Of a stretch of 64,000 nucleotides of DNA, positions 8,984 to 19,807 are shown piece after piece. The DNA lies in contig JAMPHZ010000014.1 in assembly GCA_023663145.1 (NCBI GenBank), positions 1-64,000 of the forward strand, read 5' to 3'. The first letter of the stretch is position 1, and each line of letters opens with the position of its first letter. The position numbers were made by a program, and so were the translations under genes. The notes under the pieces were generated by a model. That model saw only the letters and a program-made list of their open reading frames with translations. It had not been told where the DNA came from and did not search any database. The DNA is from Odoribacter sp. Lineage in GTDB: Bacteria; Bacteroidota; Bacteroidia; Bacteroidales; Muribaculaceae.

Positions 8984-8991
8984 CAAATGTA
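8984..8991 (-). promoter_or_regulatory. -7 box for rlmH
   Basis: Minus-strand TACATTTG matches TAnnTTTG exactly and ends 16 bases from the rlmH start. It faces the nadC promoter box across a 70-base divergent spacer. Confidence 0.5.
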
Positions 8992-9014
8992 GGTAAATTC
9001 TCACGAATTTTTGC

Positions 9015-9022
9015 TAATTTTG
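9015..9022 (+). promoter_or_regulatory. -7 box for nadC
   Basis: TAATTTTG matches the Bacteroidota -7 consensus exactly and lies 16 bases before the nadC ATG, so the leader should be only about ten bases. A clear -33 element is not seen. Confidence 0.5.
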
Positions 9023-9038
9023 CGCAAAAATTTGTAAT

Positions 9039-9893
9039 ATGGATACACCTAAGCAATTAATAGACCGTCTTATTGACCTTGCATTTGCCGAGGATGTGGG
9101 AGACGGTGATGCAACCACTCTAAGCACAATTCCGGCCACAGCCATGGGGCGTCAGCACCTTTTGGTAAAGGAGGAAGGCATAATTGCGGGAGTTGATGTG
9201 GCGCGACGTGTTTTCGAGAAATTTGATCCATCTCTGAAGATGACGGTATTTATCAATGATGGAGAGCATGTCAAACCCGGTGACATCGCTTTTGTGGTTG
9301 AGGGACCGGTTCGCTCATTGCTACAGACTGAGCGGACTATGTTGAATATAATGCAACGCATGAGTGGTATAGCTACAACCACGGCTCGTTATCAGTCATG
9401 TCTTGCGGGGCTTGATACAAAGGTGCTCGACACCCGTAAGACAACCCCGGGTATGCGTATTCTTGAAAAGGAAGCTGTTAAGATCGGAGGAGGTGCAAAT
9501 CACCGTATAGGTCTTTTCGATATGATTCTAATAAAAGATAATCATGTTGATTTTGCCGGTGGTATAACTGCTGCCGTAGAGCGTGCCAAGGAATGGTGCG
9601 ATAATAATGGTAAGGACTTGCGTATTGAAGTGGAGGTCCGCGATACAGATGAGATACTTGAAGCGCTTGCCGCAGGTGTCGACCGCATAATGCTTGATAA
9701 TTTTACTCCGGAACGCACTGTTGAGGCTGTGAAATTAATCCGTTCCAGAAATGCAGAAGTGGAAATTGAGTCATCAGGCGGTATAACACTTGAAACTCTT
9801 CGCCCCTACGGCGAGGCCGGTGTTGACTTTATCTCGGTTGGTGCGCTGACTCACTCGGTAAAAGGTCTTGATATGAGTTTTAAAGCCTGCTGA
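9039..9893 (+). CDS. nadC: nicotinate-nucleotide pyrophosphorylase (carboxylating)
   Basis: Converts quinolinate and PRPP to nicotinate mononucleotide, CO2 and pyrophosphate in de novo NAD synthesis. The 284-residue length is typical. Visible motifs are EDVGDGDATT near the start, RTMLNIMQRMSGIATTTARY, the substrate-binding DTRKTTPGMR followed by EKEAVKIGGGANHRIGLFD, LIKDNHV, and the C-terminal phosphate-binding part with DRIMLDNF and SSGGI. It is a single plus-strand gene. The nadA and nadB partners are not in the window. Confidence 0.98.
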   Translation: MDTPKQLIDRLIDLAFAEDVGDGDATTLSTIPATAMGRQHLLVKEEGIIAGVDVARRVFEKFDPSLKMTVFINDGEHVKPGDIAFVVEGPVRSLLQTERTMLNIMQRMSGIATTTARYQSCLAGLDTKVLDTRKTTPGMRILEKEAVKIGGGANHRIGLFDMILIKDNHVDFAGGITAAVERAKEWCDNNGKDLRIEVEVRDTDEILEALAAGVDRIMLDNFTPERTVEAVKLIRSRNAEVEIESSGGITLETLRPYGEAGVDFISVGALTHSVKGLDMSFKAC

Positions 9894-9912
9894 TTATAAA
9901 CAATCCAATATA

Positions 9913-9950
9913 AGAGGGGGTGAAACGTCTACAAGCGCTTCACCCCCTCT
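9913..9950. terminator. bidirectional hairpin between nadC and uvrA
   Basis: Perfect 12-bp arms, AGAGGGGGTGAA at 9913-9924 and its complement at 9939-9950, around a 14-base loop. It sits 20 bases past the nadC stop and 17 bases before the convergent uvrA stop. Confidence 0.75.
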
Positions 9951-9966
9951 GTTAATATCTTGAACG

Positions 9967-12816
9967 CTAACTGCAGTCGACTACGCCGTCGAAAATATAT
10001 GGTGCTGTAGGTGATGATCCGGCAGCGATTTCCTCGGGAGTACCTGTGGCAAGAATGCGACCGCCTCCTGCGCCTCCGTCAGGCCCCATGTCAATTATAT
10101 GGTCGGCTGAGCGCAATACGTCGGTGTTATGTTCAATGACGAGAACTGTATTGCCTCGGTCTACGAGTCGGTTAAGAATTGACAACAAGGTGTTGATATC
10201 CTCAAAATGCAATCCAGTGGTGGGTTCATCAAGTATGAAAAGCGTGCGCCCTGTGTCTTTTTTTGCGAGTTCAGTTGCCAGTTTAACCCGTTGATTCTCG
10301 CCGCCTGAGAGAGTTGACGACGGTTGCCCCAACTTTATATATCCAAGACCTATGTCTTGTAGAACTTTAATCTTTTTGAGGATTTTGGGTACACCGGCAA
10401 AGAACTCTACAGCTTGATTGATCGTCATGTCAAGAACATCAGCGATAGATTTCCCTTTGTACCGCACCTCAAGAGTCTCTCGGTTGTAGCGCTTTCCACG
10501 GCATACTTCGCACGGTACGAGAACATCAGGCAGGAAATTCATTTCAATGGTCTTGTAGCCGTTTCCTCCGCAAGTTTCACACCGGCCACCGGAAACGTTG
10601 AATGAAAATCTTCCAGGTTTATATCCTCGGATTTTGGCTTCCGGTAACTCTACAAACAGGGCACGTATGTCGGTGAATACACCGGTATACGTGGCCGGAT
10701 TTGATCGAGGTGTGCGGCCTAAGGGGGATTGATCCACTGTTACTACTTTGTCAATGTTTTCAAGACCGCGCAACTCCCGGAAAGGAAGCGGTTGGCGGAG
10801 CGAGCGGTAGAAGTGCCGGCTCAGGATTGGTTCAAGAGTCGCGTTTATAAGTGATGATTTCCCGGAACCGCTCACCCCGGCCACGCAGGTGAAAGTACCA
10901 AGTGGAATGGTGAGATCCACGTTTTTGAGATTATGTCCGGTGCAGCCGAGCAGTTCCAGTGACAATCCGTTCCCGGAGCGTCTTTTATTTGGAGTGGCAA
11001 TAGCATCGCGACCGTTGAGGTAACGGGCTGTGACGGTGTCACTCTTCAACATTTCAGCAGGCGTGCCGGCAAATACTACATCGCCGCCACGGCGTCCGGC
11101 TCCCGGACCTATATCTATCACATAATCGGCCTGCAACATGATATCGCGGTCATGCTCGACAACAATGATGGAGTTGCCGGCGTCGCGCAGTCGTTTTAAT
11201 GAATCAATAAGACGGTGATTATCACGCTGATGCAGGCCTATTGAAGGCTCATCAAGGATGTAAAGCACATTTACAAGTTCTGAACCAAGTTGGGTCGCGA
11301 GGCGTATGCGTTGGCTCTCTCCACCTGAGAGAGTTGCGGACGCACGGTTGAGCTGAAGGTAATCAAGTCCTACATCAACGAGAAAACGCAGGCGTGTTGA
11401 TATTTCCTTTATAATCTCAGATGCTATAGTCCTGTCGCGTTTGTCAAGACGGTCCATTACGGTAGCAGACCATTCGCTGAGCTGTTTTATATCCATGCGG
11501 CATAATTGCGCGATGTTCAGGCCATCTACAAAGAAGTGGAGCGCCTCACGATTGAGGCGGTCACCATGACACTCGGGACATTCACAGCGGGTAAAGAATT
11601 GGCCGCTCCATTTCTGGGCCGATGCTCCGGCGTCATCAGTTTGTAATGTCTCGATATATTTTATAAGCCCTTCATAGCTGCCGAATGCTAAAGTAGTCCC
11701 AGTCGTCTCATTGTCGAGTGACAGCCGCCGGTCAGTGCCATTAAGAATCTCATCGAGGCATTCTTCGGGAAGGTCTCTTACAGGAGTCTTCAGATCGCAT
11801 CCATGAGCATGGCATATTGCTGATAATTGCCAGAATATAGTGGTATTTCTGTATTTACCCAAAGGAGTAAATGCCCCGTTATGAATTGAAACAGTGTCAT
11901 CGGGAATTATCTTTGATTTATCAATGATATTTACATAGCCGAGACCCTTGCATTTAGGACAATATCCCTGTGGAGAATTGAACGAAAAATTGTGTGGAGC
12001 CGGTTCCCGGTATGATATGCCACTATCCGGATCCATCAAGTGCTGTGAGTAATAGGCGGTTGATCCATTTTCTAGGTCGTAAATCATGATTTCTTTGTCG
12101 CCCTGTACCAATGCAGCCTCGACGGTGTCTTGTAATCGCCGGTCATCTTTGTCGCTTACAGCGAGCCTGTCGACCACGAGTTCTATAGAATGGTTACGGT
12201 AACGGTCAAGCTTCATTCCAGGAGTTATCTCACGTAATTCTCCATCGACTCTAACCCGCAGGAATCCTTTCTTGGTAAGCGTTTCGAAGAGTTCCTTGTA
12301 GTGTCCTTTCCTGTTCTTTACGAGAGGTGCGAGAATATATATACGCCTTCCGTTGAAACGTGCGAGGATTGTATCAACAATTTTCTCAGGTGTATATTTT
12401 ACCATGTCGAGGCCGGTGGCATAAGATCTTGCGTGTCCTGCCCGGGCGTATAGAAGTCGCAGAAAATCATAAATTTCGGTGGTCGTACCTATAGTTGAGC
12501 GTGGATTGCGGTTGACAGTTTTCTGTTCGATTGCAATTACGGGACTCAGGCCGCTTATGTGATCAACGTCGGGTCGCTCAAGGTTACCCAGCATATTGCG
12601 TGCATAACTTGAGAATGTCTCGATATAGCGGCGCTGACCTTCGGCGAAGATAGTGTCAAAGGCCAGAGACGATTTGCCGGATCCTGAGAGACCGGTGATC
12701 ACAGTAAGTGCATCATGGGGTATGTCAACGTCAATATTCTTAAGATTATTGACCCTGGCTCCTATAACGCTGAGAGTTGACGACGTGTCTGAAATTCTGT
12801 TCTTGCTATTCATCAT
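9967..12816 (-). CDS. uvrA: excinuclease ABC subunit A
   Basis: Damage-recognition ATPase of nucleotide excision repair, acting as a dimer with UvrB. The 949-residue length is normal. There are two ABC modules: Walker [10 protein letters not shown] at 42-50 with signature [16 protein letters not shown], and a second Walker [11 protein letters not shown] with signature [12 protein letters not shown]. The zinc-binding Cys pairs are present ([26 protein letters not shown] and CEVCRGKRY). The start codon shares one base with the stop of the upstream lytic transglycosylase (TAATG), so translation is probably coupled. A second ATG directly follows the first. Confidence 0.98.
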   Translation of the reverse strand: MMNSKNRISDTSSTLSVIGARVNNLKNIDVDIPHDALTVITGLSGSGKSSLAFDTIFAEGQRRYIETFSSYARNMLGNLERPDVDHISGLSPVIAIEQKTVNRNPRSTIGTTTEIYDFLRLLYARAGHARSYATGLDMVKYTPEKIVDTILARFNGRRIYILAPLVKNRKGHYKELFETLTKKGFLRVRVDGELREITPGMKLDRYRNHSIELVVDRLAVSDKDDRRLQDTVEAALVQGDKEIMIYDLENGSTAYYSQHLMDPDSGISYREPAPHNFSFNSPQGYCPKCKGLGYVNIIDKSKIIPDDTVSIHNGAFTPLGKYRNTTIFWQLSAICHAHGCDLKTPVRDLPEECLDEILNGTDRRLSLDNETTGTTLAFGSYEGLIKYIETLQTDDAGASAQKWSGQFFTRCECPECHGDRLNREALHFFVDGLNIAQLCRMDIKQLSEWSATVMDRLDKRDRTIASEIIKEISTRLRFLVDVGLDYLQLNRASATLSGGESQRIRLATQLGSELVNVLYILDEPSIGLHQRDNHRLIDSLKRLRDAGNSIIVVEHDRDIMLQADYVIDIGPGAGRRGGDVVFAGTPAEMLKSDTVTARYLNGRDAIATPNKRRSGNGLSLELLGCTGHNLKNVDLTIPLGTFTCVAGVSGSGKSSLINATLEPILSRHFYRSLRQPLPFRELRGLENIDKVVTVDQSPLGRTPRSNPATYTGVFTDIRALFVELPEAKIRGYKPGRFSFNVSGGRCETCGGNGYKTIEMNFLPDVLVPCEVCRGKRYNRETLEVRYKGKSIADVLDMTINQAVEFFAGVPKILKKIKVLQDIGLGYIKLGQPSSTLSGGENQRVKLATELAKKDTGRTLFILDEPTTGLHFEDINTLLSILNRLVDRGNTVLVIEHNTDVLRSADHIIDMGPDGGAGGGRILATGTPEEIAAGSSPTAPYIFDGVVDCS

Positions 12817-13793
12817 TACCTAATGGCCCAGTTGGGATTAAATACCGATGTGCGGGCGGTAGATCTACGTCGTGACTCCTTCATAGGCACACGCACCCGG
12901 TATGTCTTGCCGGCTTTATTAGTCAGTTTAGGTGATCGTATCCATGGATTCTCATCACGCAGGGTGAGATACGATATGCCATGCTCTGAGGCCCAATCGG
13001 CCCAACTTTCAACAGCTCCGCTTACCTCTACTATTTCTACCTCGCGTGGCTGATAGAGCTGCTCGGCCGTGATCATGAATCCATAATCCCGGGGATTTTC
13101 AAGTATTGTTTTCATCGCCATCACGCGGAATGGGTATCGCATTGTTTCATCCGCAAGATAAAGGTCAAGAGCTCCATCGGCTCCTTGCTTGCCAAGCTGT
13201 CCTGATACACGGGTCATGCCGGCATTATATGAAGCCATTACAGAAGCCCAGTCTCCGTTATAACGGCTCAATGCGCGTTTGAAGTATCGGCATGCCGCGT
13301 TGGTGGCCTTTTCTATATTGTAACGTTCGTCAATCTCGTCACTGACCTCAAGCCCGAATTCTTTGGCTGTGGCGGGCATAAATTGCCATATGCCGGCAGC
13401 TTTAGCCGGTGATACAGCTCGTGGGTTGAGTGAACTTTCAACGCATGCAAGGTAAAGGAGGTCTTCAGGCACTCCGTTCTGCCTCAGTATCGGCGCGAGT
13501 TGTGGAAAATATCGGTTGGCCCGTTTGAGGATAAGAAGGGTGGTGCCGTGGGTATATGTAAGTGAGGTAAGTTCTCGGTCAAAGCGTTCATAATAGTCTG
13601 TTATATCAAGATCTATGTCCTGCCCGCATATTGCCATTTTTGACGGTATCGCCGGATTTATGACTTGTGCGAACTGATTGCCTGCGGGAGTTTCCGGGGC
13701 CGCCGCCACACCTTTGACGCATGAAGACAATACTCCGGCAGCCAATATTCCGGCTGATATTGTTTTTAATATTGAGAAACCTATATGTGTCAT
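12816..13793 (-). CDS. lytic transglycosylase lipoprotein (SLT domain)
   Basis: A peptidoglycan-cleaving enzyme of the Slt/MltD type. The 325-residue product begins with a lipoprotein signal ending in LSSC (Cys25). The SLT domain runs about 98-215, with the catalytic glutamate E119 in [11 protein letters not shown], then [15 protein letters not shown] and [11 protein letters not shown], all family landmarks. The C-terminal 90 residues ([25 protein letters not shown]) may be a degenerate LysM-like module. It likely acts from the inner leaflet of the outer membrane. It is the first gene of a transcript with uvrA, an unrelated function. Confidence 0.9.
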   Translation of the reverse strand: MTHIGFSILKTISAGILAAGVLSSCVKGVAAAPETPAGNQFAQVINPAIPSKMAICGQDIDLDITDYYERFDRELTSLTYTHGTTLLILKRANRYFPQLAPILRQNGVPEDLLYLACVESSLNPRAVSPAKAAGIWQFMPATAKEFGLEVSDEIDERYNIEKATNAACRYFKRALSRYNGDWASVMASYNAGMTRVSGQLGKQGADGALDLYLADETMRYPFRVMAMKTILENPRDYGFMITAEQLYQPREVEIVEVSGAVESWADWASEHGISYLTLRDENPWIRSPKLTNKAGKTYRVRVPMKESRRRSTARTSVFNPNWAIR

Positions 13794-13812
13794 ATGAAAT
13801 TCGATTGAACTT

Positions 13813-13843
13813 CAAAGTTACAAAAAAAACGGCGATTCTCAAT
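13813..13843 (-). promoter_or_regulatory. promoter of the lytic transglycosylase-uvrA transcript
   Basis: On the minus strand ATTG (13840-13843) is followed after 19 bases by TAACTTTG (13813-13820), an exact -7 match. The start codon lies 20 bases further on. Confidence 0.6.
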
Positions 13844-13964
13844 GCCATGCAGAGTCGTGGTCAGTTAAAAAATCAGAAAACTATCTTTGAGTGGCTTTTT
13901 TCTATCACTAATGCTTTTGTTTGATGAAATATTAAGATATTATGTGATTTTTTTAGCAAAAATC

Positions 13965-13994
13965 TTTGTGTTAAAAGAAAAATGCTTAAATTTG
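13965..13994 (+). promoter_or_regulatory. promoter of the 532-aa secreted protein gene
   Basis: TTTG at 13965-13968, an 18-base spacer, then TAAATTTG at 13987-13994, both exact to the Bacteroidota consensus. The ATG follows 41 bases later. Confidence 0.65.
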
Positions 13995-14034
13995 CGCCAT
14001 GTTATTATCGTTTAATTTCCAATAATCAGTTTCT

Positions 14035-15633
14035 ATGAAGAAAATCTACTCAATGCTTTTGGCAGGTGCAGTCGCGCTGACTTCACAGGCGGCAACACAT
14101 GAGAATATGTTGAATTCTTTAAGATCCAATCTATTGCATCGTGAAATATTAACAGCTCCGGCAAGTTGTGTGTCCAAAGCTCCTCAAGCCAAAGTTGCCT
14201 CAGGAGAGTGGACAGAATGGGAAAGCTTCGGAACCGGTACATTCAGTATTGATGACGGGCTTGAGGCTTTCGGCGCGGTCGACAGCTACAGTGGCGATTT
14301 TCCAAACATCACAGTTGATTGCCGCAAGGATACCGGGGACGAGTCTATCATGCAGTTCCGCCTCAATAATATATATGGCGGCGTGAATATTGTGCTTGAT
14401 TATAACGCCTCTGTCAATCAGCTTAACTGTGTGGCCCAACCTACCGGATGGGATTACTGGGGTATGGGTGATCTGCTTGTGATTGATCCTGCCACTGCTT
14501 ATCAGACAATTTACGATGACCCTCAGATTACAGAAGAAGAATTGCAGGCTCTAATTGATGAATATAACAGCTATAACTATTTCATAGAGCCAATGGGGCG
14601 ATTTTATATCTACCTCGGATATACTATTGAAGGTTTAGGTGATCTGGTTGCTCTTACAGACGTGACTTTCCAGCTTGACGGATATGCTGACTATGTTCCT
14701 AAGATCGACATCTCCAGATATGTGGATCCGGAATCAACGACCCTTGGTTCAATTACTCTTGATGAAGGTGTGAAAGAAGTACGTTACGGCATCTTTGAAG
14801 GTTATATGAATCAACACAAGATCAATGCGGTTATGAAAGGAGAACAAGGAGTAGTGACAATGGCTGGCGGTGATATAGCCACACCATCTTCACTTTCTGC
14901 CAACACATTGTATTCGATAATCGCCATTACTTATGAAGACGGCGAGGCGATGGAATGGGGCTACTCTCACTTTACGATATTCGACGACGAGGAAGATAAG
15001 TGGGTCTCCTTGGGAATGGCCGACATAACCCTTGATATTCTCGAAGGTCTCGTTTGGGAGAAAGACCCGGTAGACATCAAAGCTGAAATTCAGCAGAGCA
15101 AGGAGAATCCATCGATTTACCGTATCGTTGACTTGTACAAGAGCAATCATCCGATGTGTGAATCTACAATGTGGACTGACCGTCACCAATATCTTGTAAT
15201 CGATGCATCCAATCCTCGTTTCGTTTACATACATCCGTCTGATCTTGGCGTTGAGCTTGAGAGTGGTCCCATTTACATACAGTCAAGTTATTATGTGAAT
15301 CTTGAGAAAGGTCTTGATCCTACAATCCAACTTCTTAAAGGATTTGGTGGCAAACTTGAAAATGGTGTGATCACATTCCCTGCCGATGATATTGAACTTT
15401 GGAGTGCTGGTTGGAGTGCTTTCGGTGGCACTGATGAAGCTCCCTATACTTGTAATGATAGTGCCTCATTCAAAATTACTTTACCCGGTAATGGTGTGAG
15501 CGATGTGTCAGTTGACGCCGATGGTGACGCCGTTTATTATAATCTGCAAGGCATGCGTATCGATAATCCCGCATCAGGGCAGATAGTTGTACGCAGAGTC
15601 GGTGGCAACGTGACAAAGATGATTATCCATTAA
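14035..15633 (+). CDS. secreted protein of unknown function with Bacteroidales C-terminal tail
   Basis: A 532-residue product with a signal peptide (MKKIYSMLLAGAVALTSQA). I recognise no enzymatic domain. The body is acidic, beta-rich and aromatic-rich; an early WTEWESFGTGTF motif resembles extracellular proteins of Prevotella/Muribaculaceae with repeated Ig-like modules. The C-terminal 35 residues (AVYYNLQGMRIDNP, then QIVVRRVGG and MIIH) form the short tail seen on many secreted Bacteroidales proteins, related in look to T9SS type A sorting domains. It is monocistronic with a strong promoter and a terminator. A cell-surface or exported role is inferred. Confidence 0.75.
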   Translation: MKKIYSMLLAGAVALTSQAATHENMLNSLRSNLLHREILTAPASCVSKAPQAKVASGEWTEWESFGTGTFSIDDGLEAFGAVDSYSGDFPNITVDCRKDTGDESIMQFRLNNIYGGVNIVLDYNASVNQLNCVAQPTGWDYWGMGDLLVIDPATAYQTIYDDPQITEEELQALIDEYNSYNYFIEPMGRFYIYLGYTIEGLGDLVALTDVTFQLDGYADYVPKIDISRYVDPESTTLGSITLDEGVKEVRYGIFEGYMNQHKINAVMKGEQGVVTMAGGDIATPSSLSANTLYSIIAITYEDGEAMEWGYSHFTIFDDEEDKWVSLGMADITLDILEGLVWEKDPVDIKAEIQQSKENPSIYRIVDLYKSNHPMCESTMWTDRHQYLVIDASNPRFVYIHPSDLGVELESGPIYIQSSYYVNLEKGLDPTIQLLKGFGGKLENGVITFPADDIELWSAGWSAFGGTDEAPYTCNDSASFKITLPGNGVSDVSVDADGDAVYYNLQGMRIDNPASGQIVVRRVGGNVTKMIIH

Positions 15634-15661
15634 TCAAAATTATAATTTCAAGCACACAAAA

Positions 15662-15688
15662 AGAAGCGCCTCTGTTGGGGGCGCTTCT
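15662..15688. terminator. hairpin between the secreted protein gene and the GDPD gene
   Basis: Arms AGAAGCGCC (15662-15670) and GGCGCTTCT (15680-15688), 9 bp perfect, with A-rich sequence before and ACTTTAT after. It can stop transcription from both sides of a convergent pair. Confidence 0.7.
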
Positions 15689-15712
15689 ACTTTATAGGGG
15701 GATAATGATTAT

Positions 15713-17677
15713 TTATCGTGCAATCTTGAATGCTTGGCGACCGGAACGTGCTATATATATACCTGAGCCGAGATGTTCGAGTGACGTGCCGGCTGCAATG
15801 CCCGTTGCCACACGTGCTCCGGTTAGGTCATATACTTCTACAATAGTATTGCTTTCAATACCGGAAATAGACAGGATACCGGAGTCAATAGTTGCAATGC
15901 CATCAGTTTGATAAGCGGAAGTTGGATCTGATATACCGTCGCTTGATCTATCATAAAGTCGATAGGTAGCCATGCCGTTGGCCGGACAATATTGGTATAT
16001 ATACCACTCTCCTTCTTTTTGTTCCTCGGCGATGAGCCAATTGAAAGTGGAATAATTGCCTCCTTCTTCATAACCAAGAGTACCTATGGGATCAACATTG
16101 GTTATTACAGTACCACGGGATTGGTTGCGTACTGTGAATCCTCCCTTATAGTTGGCCCCTGAATTATGAATGAAAATACGATTGTCCTTGAGTTTGAATA
16201 TGGCTGCTCCGCCTGTAGAGTTGCGTGAGGGGGCTGTAGTTGAAGCGCCACCTACCGAAAAGTCATCACTTACCTCACCGCGGTAGTAATATATGCCCTG
16301 ATTGCGCACCTGATAATACCAGTTTACTTCCGAGCTTGCAGTGGGAATTATATATCCGGCAGCTGAACCTGTTAGCATGAGTTCGGCCGACTCCTTGGCT
16401 CCAAGGAAGTAGCCAAGCGATACTTCTACTATATTGGCTTTTTTCGCGTCTTTTGGGAAAAGATATATATATCCGCCATCTTCGCCTGTGACATCGCCTG
16501 AAGCACTTATGAAATTGGTTTGGCCTGATACGGGAACTTCGACCTCTATTTTATACATACGGCCCGGATTCTCGGGTGTGGCACCGGCACGGTAGATTAT
16601 AAAATTGTGCTTGTTGCCGGTCAGTTTATCGTCACGGACAATGATATTGCCGGCATCGTCGCGGCAACATCCCCAACCTGATCCACCGGGTAGCGTACCT
16701 ATGCATTCACCTTCCTTAAATACGTATATGAGTTTGTCACTGCAGTCATTGATATAGAACAGACCATTGACAGCCGTACCCTGCTGTGCATTAGTCCCAT
16801 CAATGTGCTCAGGCGCATCACCTGTTGATGTTGAGCGTATCCAAAGCCGTTCAAACACAAGGTCAACTTCCTGTGGTTCCGGTTCCGGTACGGGTGGAAC
16901 TATTATAGGCAGCTTGGAAGAGTCGAGGCGATCGGTGGTGATGAAATCACAGCCCCAACCTGCATACTTGCGGTAGCCTGCATCATCATTGGTAGTCCAC
17001 ATGTTTACTTTCAGGCCTGCATCGTGATAGCGTTTAACCGTTGACTCTTCAAAATAACCTGCCTGAATATCTACGTCTATTCCTTTTTCAACACACCAGT
17101 CGAAGTGGCTTTCCCAATATTGGCCTGTTAGGAATTGCAGTTCAATGTCAGGATAATGCTCGCGTATGTATTCGAGGCACGGTTTCATTGATGTGAGGAT
17201 TATACAACGGTCGCGGAATCCACAGTCCTCGATTGTTTCTATGAGGAGCGGAATGTTTGAACAGTCGTTATTATTGATACCTGTGGCCCATTTAAGTTCA
17301 ATCAACGGGCGCACGTCAAGTTCATCACATAAGTCAAGCCATCCCTCGAGTGACATCATGTGTCCGGTATATTTCACGCCACTGCGTGTTTGTGTGAGGG
17401 TTTCTCCGAGAAGCTGCTCAAGGCTTGAGTTCGCGATAGTGAGTTTACCTCCTAAACGAGTGGTGTTGTCATCGTGGCTGAGCACGAAGCGTTTGTCACG
17501 TGTTACCTTGATGTCAGATTCAACATACTGATAACCGAGTTCAGCACCACGCCTGAAGGCCTCTTCTGTGCTTTCCACACCGTAGCCGCTTCCTCGGTGG
17601 CCCACAAGTATAGGCTGTGCCGCAGCGCTTAATCCGGCGGATGCAAGCACGATAATTGATAGTAAAAATTTTTTCAT
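15713..17677 (-). CDS. secreted glycerophosphodiester phosphodiesterase-family protein
   Basis: A 654-residue product with a signal peptide ending near SAAAQ (residue 21). The GDPD domain covers about 22-270: HRGSGYGVESTEEA with H27 and R28, metal-site residues E53 and D55 (YVESDIKV), the general acid/base H68 (LSHDD), and PLIELKW. These are the full catalytic signature of enzymes cleaving glycerophosphodiesters to glycerol-3-phosphate and alcohols. The rest (about 285-600) is a beta-rich domain I cannot name, and the end (VEVYDLTGARVATG, GSGIYIARSG) is a sorting-type tail. Phosphate or lipid scavenging outside the cell is plausible. It lies 51 bases downstream of pyrF. Confidence 0.85.
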   Translation of the reverse strand: MKKFLLSIIVLASAGLSAAAQPILVGHRGSGYGVESTEEAFRRGAELGYQYVESDIKVTRDKRFVLSHDDNTTRLGGKLTIANSSLEQLLGETLTQTRSGVKYTGHMMSLEGWLDLCDELDVRPLIELKWATGINNNDCSNIPLLIETIEDCGFRDRCIILTSMKPCLEYIREHYPDIELQFLTGQYWESHFDWCVEKGIDVDIQAGYFEESTVKRYHDAGLKVNMWTTNDDAGYRKYAGWGCDFITTDRLDSSKLPIIVPPVPEPEPQEVDLVFERLWIRSTSTGDAPEHIDGTNAQQGTAVNGLFYINDCSDKLIYVFKEGECIGTLPGGSGWGCCRDDAGNIIVRDDKLTGNKHNFIIYRAGATPENPGRMYKIEVEVPVSGQTNFISASGDVTGEDGGYIYLFPKDAKKANIVEVSLGYFLGAKESAELMLTGSAAGYIIPTASSEVNWYYQVRNQGIYYYRGEVSDDFSVGGASTTAPSRNSTGGAAIFKLKDNRIFIHNSGANYKGGFTVRNQSRGTVITNVDPIGTLGYEEGGNYSTFNWLIAEEQKEGEWYIYQYCPANGMATYRLYDRSSDGISDPTSAYQTDGIATIDSGILSISGIESNTIVEVYDLTGARVATGIAAGTSLEHLGSGIYIARSGRQAFKIAR

Positions 17678-17728
17678 GGATAAAAGGTGTTATTTAGGAT
17701 TATTTGATTCAAGGCTGTAGAAAGCCGG

Positions 17729-18562
17729 TCATGATTGTATCCTTGACCTAAGTATATCTGCCATCTGAGAAGCGAGTGCTGCGGCTTTTGCTGCAGCAGC
17801 TTCTGCAAAATCATCGCCTGATGATGCATGTATTATGCCACGCGATGAGTTGACCAACAGGCCCACTTCATCAATCATGCCGTAGCGGCATACTTCCTCA
17901 AGGCTGCCTCCTTGGGCACCCACGCCGGGGACGAGAAAAAAACTGCGTGGCGCAAGACGTCGCACATCTGCGATAAGTTCACCACGTGTCGCTCCTACAA
18001 CATACATCATGTTGACCGGCGAACCCCATTTAAGTGAACGTTTTACAACCCGTTCGAAAACACGGGCACCGTTACCGTCAGTTATCATCTGGAAATCTTC
18101 GCTGCCTTTATTTGATGTTAGAGCAAGTAAGACTACCCATTTATCGGGTGTTTCGAGGAATGGCTTTACGGAATCCTCGCCCATATAGGGGGCTACGGTT
18201 ACTGCATCAACTCCGGCGCGGTCAAAAAATGCCCGGGCATACATGCGTGCGGTATTACCTATGTCACCACGTTTCGCATCAGCTATAATGAACATCTCAG
18301 GGTACTTTTCACGTATATAGGCGCAGGTTTTTTCAAAAACCTCAATTCCTGAACCTCCCATAATCTCATAGAAAGCCAGGTTAGGTTTATATGCCACTGC
18401 ATAAGGGGCGGTGGCGTTGATGATGGCTTTGTTAAATTCCAAGACACCTTCCGGTCCTTTTTCAGCAAGAGCCACGGGCATTTTATCTGGGTCAGGATCA
18501 AGTCCCACACAAAGGAATGAGCCTTTGCGTATGATATTTTCTACAAGTTTTGTACGTTTCAT
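17729..18562 (-). CDS. pyrF: orotidine-5'-phosphate decarboxylase
   Basis: Last step of UMP synthesis. The start is placed at 18562 ([10 protein letters not shown]), giving 277 residues; a frame-open ATG 60 bases upstream would add a tail with no family match. It belongs to the longer (type 2) OMPDC subfamily: [14 protein letters not shown] near 17-30, the catalytic [20 protein letters not shown] near 92-111, and VPGVGAQGG near 213-221 as the phosphate-binding loop. It follows prfA by 65 bases on the same strand. Confidence 0.96.
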   Translation of the reverse strand: MKRTKLVENIIRKGSFLCVGLDPDPDKMPVALAEKGPEGVLEFNKAIINATAPYAVAYKPNLAFYEIMGGSGIEVFEKTCAYIREKYPEMFIIADAKRGDIGNTARMYARAFFDRAGVDAVTVAPYMGEDSVKPFLETPDKWVVLLALTSNKGSEDFQMITDGNGARVFERVVKRSLKWGSPVNMMYVVGATRGELIADVRRLAPRSFFLVPGVGAQGGSLEEVCRYGMIDEVGLLVNSSRGIIHASSGDDFAEAAAAKAAALASQMADILRSRIQS

Positions 18563-18627
18563 ATTATAATGGAATTGTTTTTTTCTAAAAATGATTATGG
18601 GATAGGGTGTATCAATATGCATGAGCG

Positions 18628-19731
18628 TTAGAACTCGGCAGCTTTGAGTCGCTCGGCATTCTCGGTGGAACTGAGGTTGTATATCAATTCGTCAAGATCA
18701 CCACTCAATATACCGTCAAGATTGTGAGTCGTGAAGTTTATACGGTGATCAGTCACGCGGCCCTGCGGGAAGTTATAAGTGCGTATCTTAGCAGAACGGT
18801 CACCTGTTGAAACAAGGGTCCGCCTTTTCGAAGCAATATCATCAAGATATTTCTGATGCTCCTTATCATAAATGAATGTACGCAAACGGCTCAGGGCTCT
18901 TTCTTTATTTTTTGGTTGATCACGGGTCTCGGTACATTCAATTAGAATTTCATCGACCTGTCCGGTGATTGGATTCTTCCAATTATATCGCAGTCTCACG
19001 CCTGATTCAACTTTGTTGACATTCTGGCCGCCGGCACCTCCGGAGCGGAAGGTATCCCATTTAATCTCTCCTTCGTTTATCTCGACATCGAAGGGTTCTG
19101 CCTCAGGGAGTACTGCAACTGTCGCTGCCGAGGTATGGATGCGCCCCTGTGTCTCGGTAGAGGGCACCCTTTGTACGCGATGTACACCGCTCTCATATTT
19201 GAGGATGCCGTATACTCCGTCTCCTTCCACGCTTATTACTACTTCTTTAAATCCTCCGGCAGCGCCTTCGTTAGATGATGTAATTGCAGTGTGCCATCCT
19301 TTCGAATCACAATATTTGAGATACATCTTGCATAAGTCTCCGGCAAATAGAGCTGCTTCATCACCACCGGTTCCGGCTCGAATCTCGAGGATTGCGTTTT
19401 TGTCATCTTCCGGATCGGCAGGTATCAGGAACAGTTTTATTTCCTCACCCAATGTTTCAAGGCGGGATTCGTCATCATTTATGGCCTGTCGGGCCGTGTC
19501 AGCTGAGTCTGGGTCTATATCAATAACCTCCTTATAGAACTCAATGTCGGCAGTAAGGCGCTGTTCTTCCTCAATGAGGCTGTTGAGTGTACTGAGGTGC
19601 TTGTATTCTTTGGTGAGTTTTACGAAACGCAGCTGGTCAGCAGCTACAGCCGGATCGCCGAGAAGTGTCTCGATTTCGCGAAATCGGGTTAAATGGGTTT
19701 CTATGAGGGGAATCAGTGTTTGCTCGGGCAT
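18628..19731 (-). CDS. prfA: peptide chain release factor 1
   Basis: Reads UAA and UAG stop codons and triggers peptide release. The 367-residue length is close to the usual 355-365. The catalytic GGQ loop is in [19 protein letters not shown], preceded by the [18 protein letters not shown] region that carries the codon-recognition loop; [11 protein letters not shown] marks domain 2. The N-terminal third is helical (domain 1). It heads the prfA-pyrF-GDPD series. No prmC methyltransferase gene is adjacent. Confidence 0.97.
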   Translation of the reverse strand: MPEQTLIPLIETHLTRFREIETLLGDPAVAADQLRFVKLTKEYKHLSTLNSLIEEEQRLTADIEFYKEVIDIDPDSADTARQAINDDESRLETLGEEIKLFLIPADPEDDKNAILEIRAGTGGDEAALFAGDLCKMYLKYCDSKGWHTAITSSNEGAAGGFKEVVISVEGDGVYGILKYESGVHRVQRVPSTETQGRIHTSAATVAVLPEAEPFDVEINEGEIKWDTFRSGGAGGQNVNKVESGVRLRYNWKNPITGQVDEILIECTETRDQPKNKERALSRLRTFIYDKEHQKYLDDIASKRRTLVSTGDRSAKIRTYNFPQGRVTDHRINFTTHNLDGILSGDLDELIYNLSSTENAERLKAAEF

Positions 19732-19752
19732 AGTTGTCTCGTTTTTCGATTA

Positions 19753-19760
19753 CAAATTTA
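19753..19760 (-). promoter_or_regulatory. -7 box for prfA
   Basis: Minus-strand TAAATTTG, exact to TAnnTTTG, 21 bases ahead of the prfA ATG. A TTTG lies upstream but at a long spacing of 23 bases. Confidence 0.5.
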
Positions 19761-19807
19761 GTGATTTTTTTGATGTGAACTGACAAAAAATGAACAATTG
19801 TAATATA

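Noticed and set aside
14035..17677. Calling the tails of the 532-aa protein and the GDPD protein true T9SS sorting domains.
   Set aside because: They resemble such tails, but no T9SS component is in the window and gut Bacteroidales often keep such tails without a T9SS.
17563..18622. Upstream in-frame ATG for pyrF at 18622.
   Set aside because: The added 20 residues (IIIFRKKQF type) lie in the intergenic A/T-rich leader and have no family match; 18562 gives the conserved start.
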